A stretch of DNA of 64,000 bases from NCBI GenBank assembly GCA_030220185.1, contig JASPKZ010003415.1, forward strand, positions 636,501 to 700,500, written 5' to 3'. The translations under genes and the position numbers were made by a program. A model generated the notes under the pieces. It saw only the letters and a list, made by a program, of their open reading frames with translations. It did not search any database and had not been told where the DNA came from. Below are positions 63,741-64,000 of the stretch, one piece after another; positions within the stretch are counted from its first letter, which is position 1, and every line of letters starts with the position of its first letter. The DNA is from Diploptera punctata. Lineage: Eukaryota > Arthropoda > Insecta > Blattodea > Blaberidae.

Positions 63741-64000
63741 TAATAATAGTTAGTAAGTAAAAGGTTCGCCTGAGTGGTCACTGATTCAATCTTTGCTGTA
63801 TTCGTTTAGAGTTGTTGATATTTCGGCACTTCGGTATATGGTTCCGTTTGCACCTGCCGCCGCACAAAGCACAGATACACTTCTCAACTACTTGTTTTCA
63901 CACACTTTGTGATGGAAAACTCCATTTCCATTATATAATGTATTGCTAATATTTATAACATTTATAAGTCAACTCTCATTGCAATAAAAATAAAAGAAAA
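63741..64000. other. Unassigned window end
   Basis: No gene recognised. 63755-63770 has an 'agttagtaagtaaa' run like an RTE-a tail. Confidence 0.4.

Noticed and set aside
1..64000. CRISPR arrays, bacterial operons or prophage
   Set aside because: No regularly spaced repeats with unique spacers, no ribosome-binding sites; all features are of eukaryotic repeat type.

Overview
This window is intergenic or intronic DNA from a large, repeat-rich insect genome. Degenerate TTAGG-type repeats, several LINE families, tRNA-headed SINEs, (TA)n and (AAT)n arrays and the AT-rich base composition all point that way. A polyneopteran such as a cockroach or termite is my best guess, but that is inference. 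I found no convincing single-copy host gene, rRNA, functional tRNA or CRISPR array. Nearly every long reading frame belongs to, or runs antisense to, a transposable element.

The one element that looks young and intact is a Jockey-clade LINE at 33784-39084. It has a gag-like ORF1 with PRE_C2HC-like and zinc-knuckle regions, and an ORF2 with endonuclease and reverse transcriptase whose start overlaps the ORF1 stop. It sits directly behind a nearly identical 3' fragment of itself (33372-33783), forming a head-to-tail dimer. The dimer lies inside a ~750 bp terminal-palindrome repeat (32470-39281) that also took up a SINE. Two more copies of that repeat occur at 18399-19147, exactly inside the catalytic motif of another LINE, and at 57096-58399, split by a LINE. 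The intact pre-insertion site suggests rolling-circle (Helitron-like) insertion between A and T.

DNA transposons include a 648 bp PIF/Harbinger element with a MADF-like ORF, TAA target duplications and 17 bp inverted repeats (10268-10915), a decayed hAT transposase with a BED finger and probable inverted repeats (11715-13802), and several MITEs (15.1, 16.3, 21.2 and 48.8 kb). Retroelements include at least six LINE families. 'RTE-a' ends in (AGTA)n, 'RTE-b' in (GAA)n and 'RTE-c' in (GAT)n; 'LINE-C' has a C-terminal CCHC finger; 'LINE-L' has a GGCCTTA-rich 3' tail. The main SINE families are called A, T, G and H here; these names are mine. A 1.2 kb GGTTAGGT-like tract (27265-28425) appears to lie inside a retroposon rather than at a telomere.

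The layout is: 1-10 kb, old LINE and SINE debris; 10-16 kb, DNA transposons; 16-23 kb, a LINE with nested insertions; 23-29 kb, retroposons with internal tandem repeats; 29-32 kb, LINE pieces and a SINE-T pair; 32-39 kb, the nested Jockey composite; 39-64 kb, more LINE and SINE debris. All family and clade names come from recalled motifs, not from searches.
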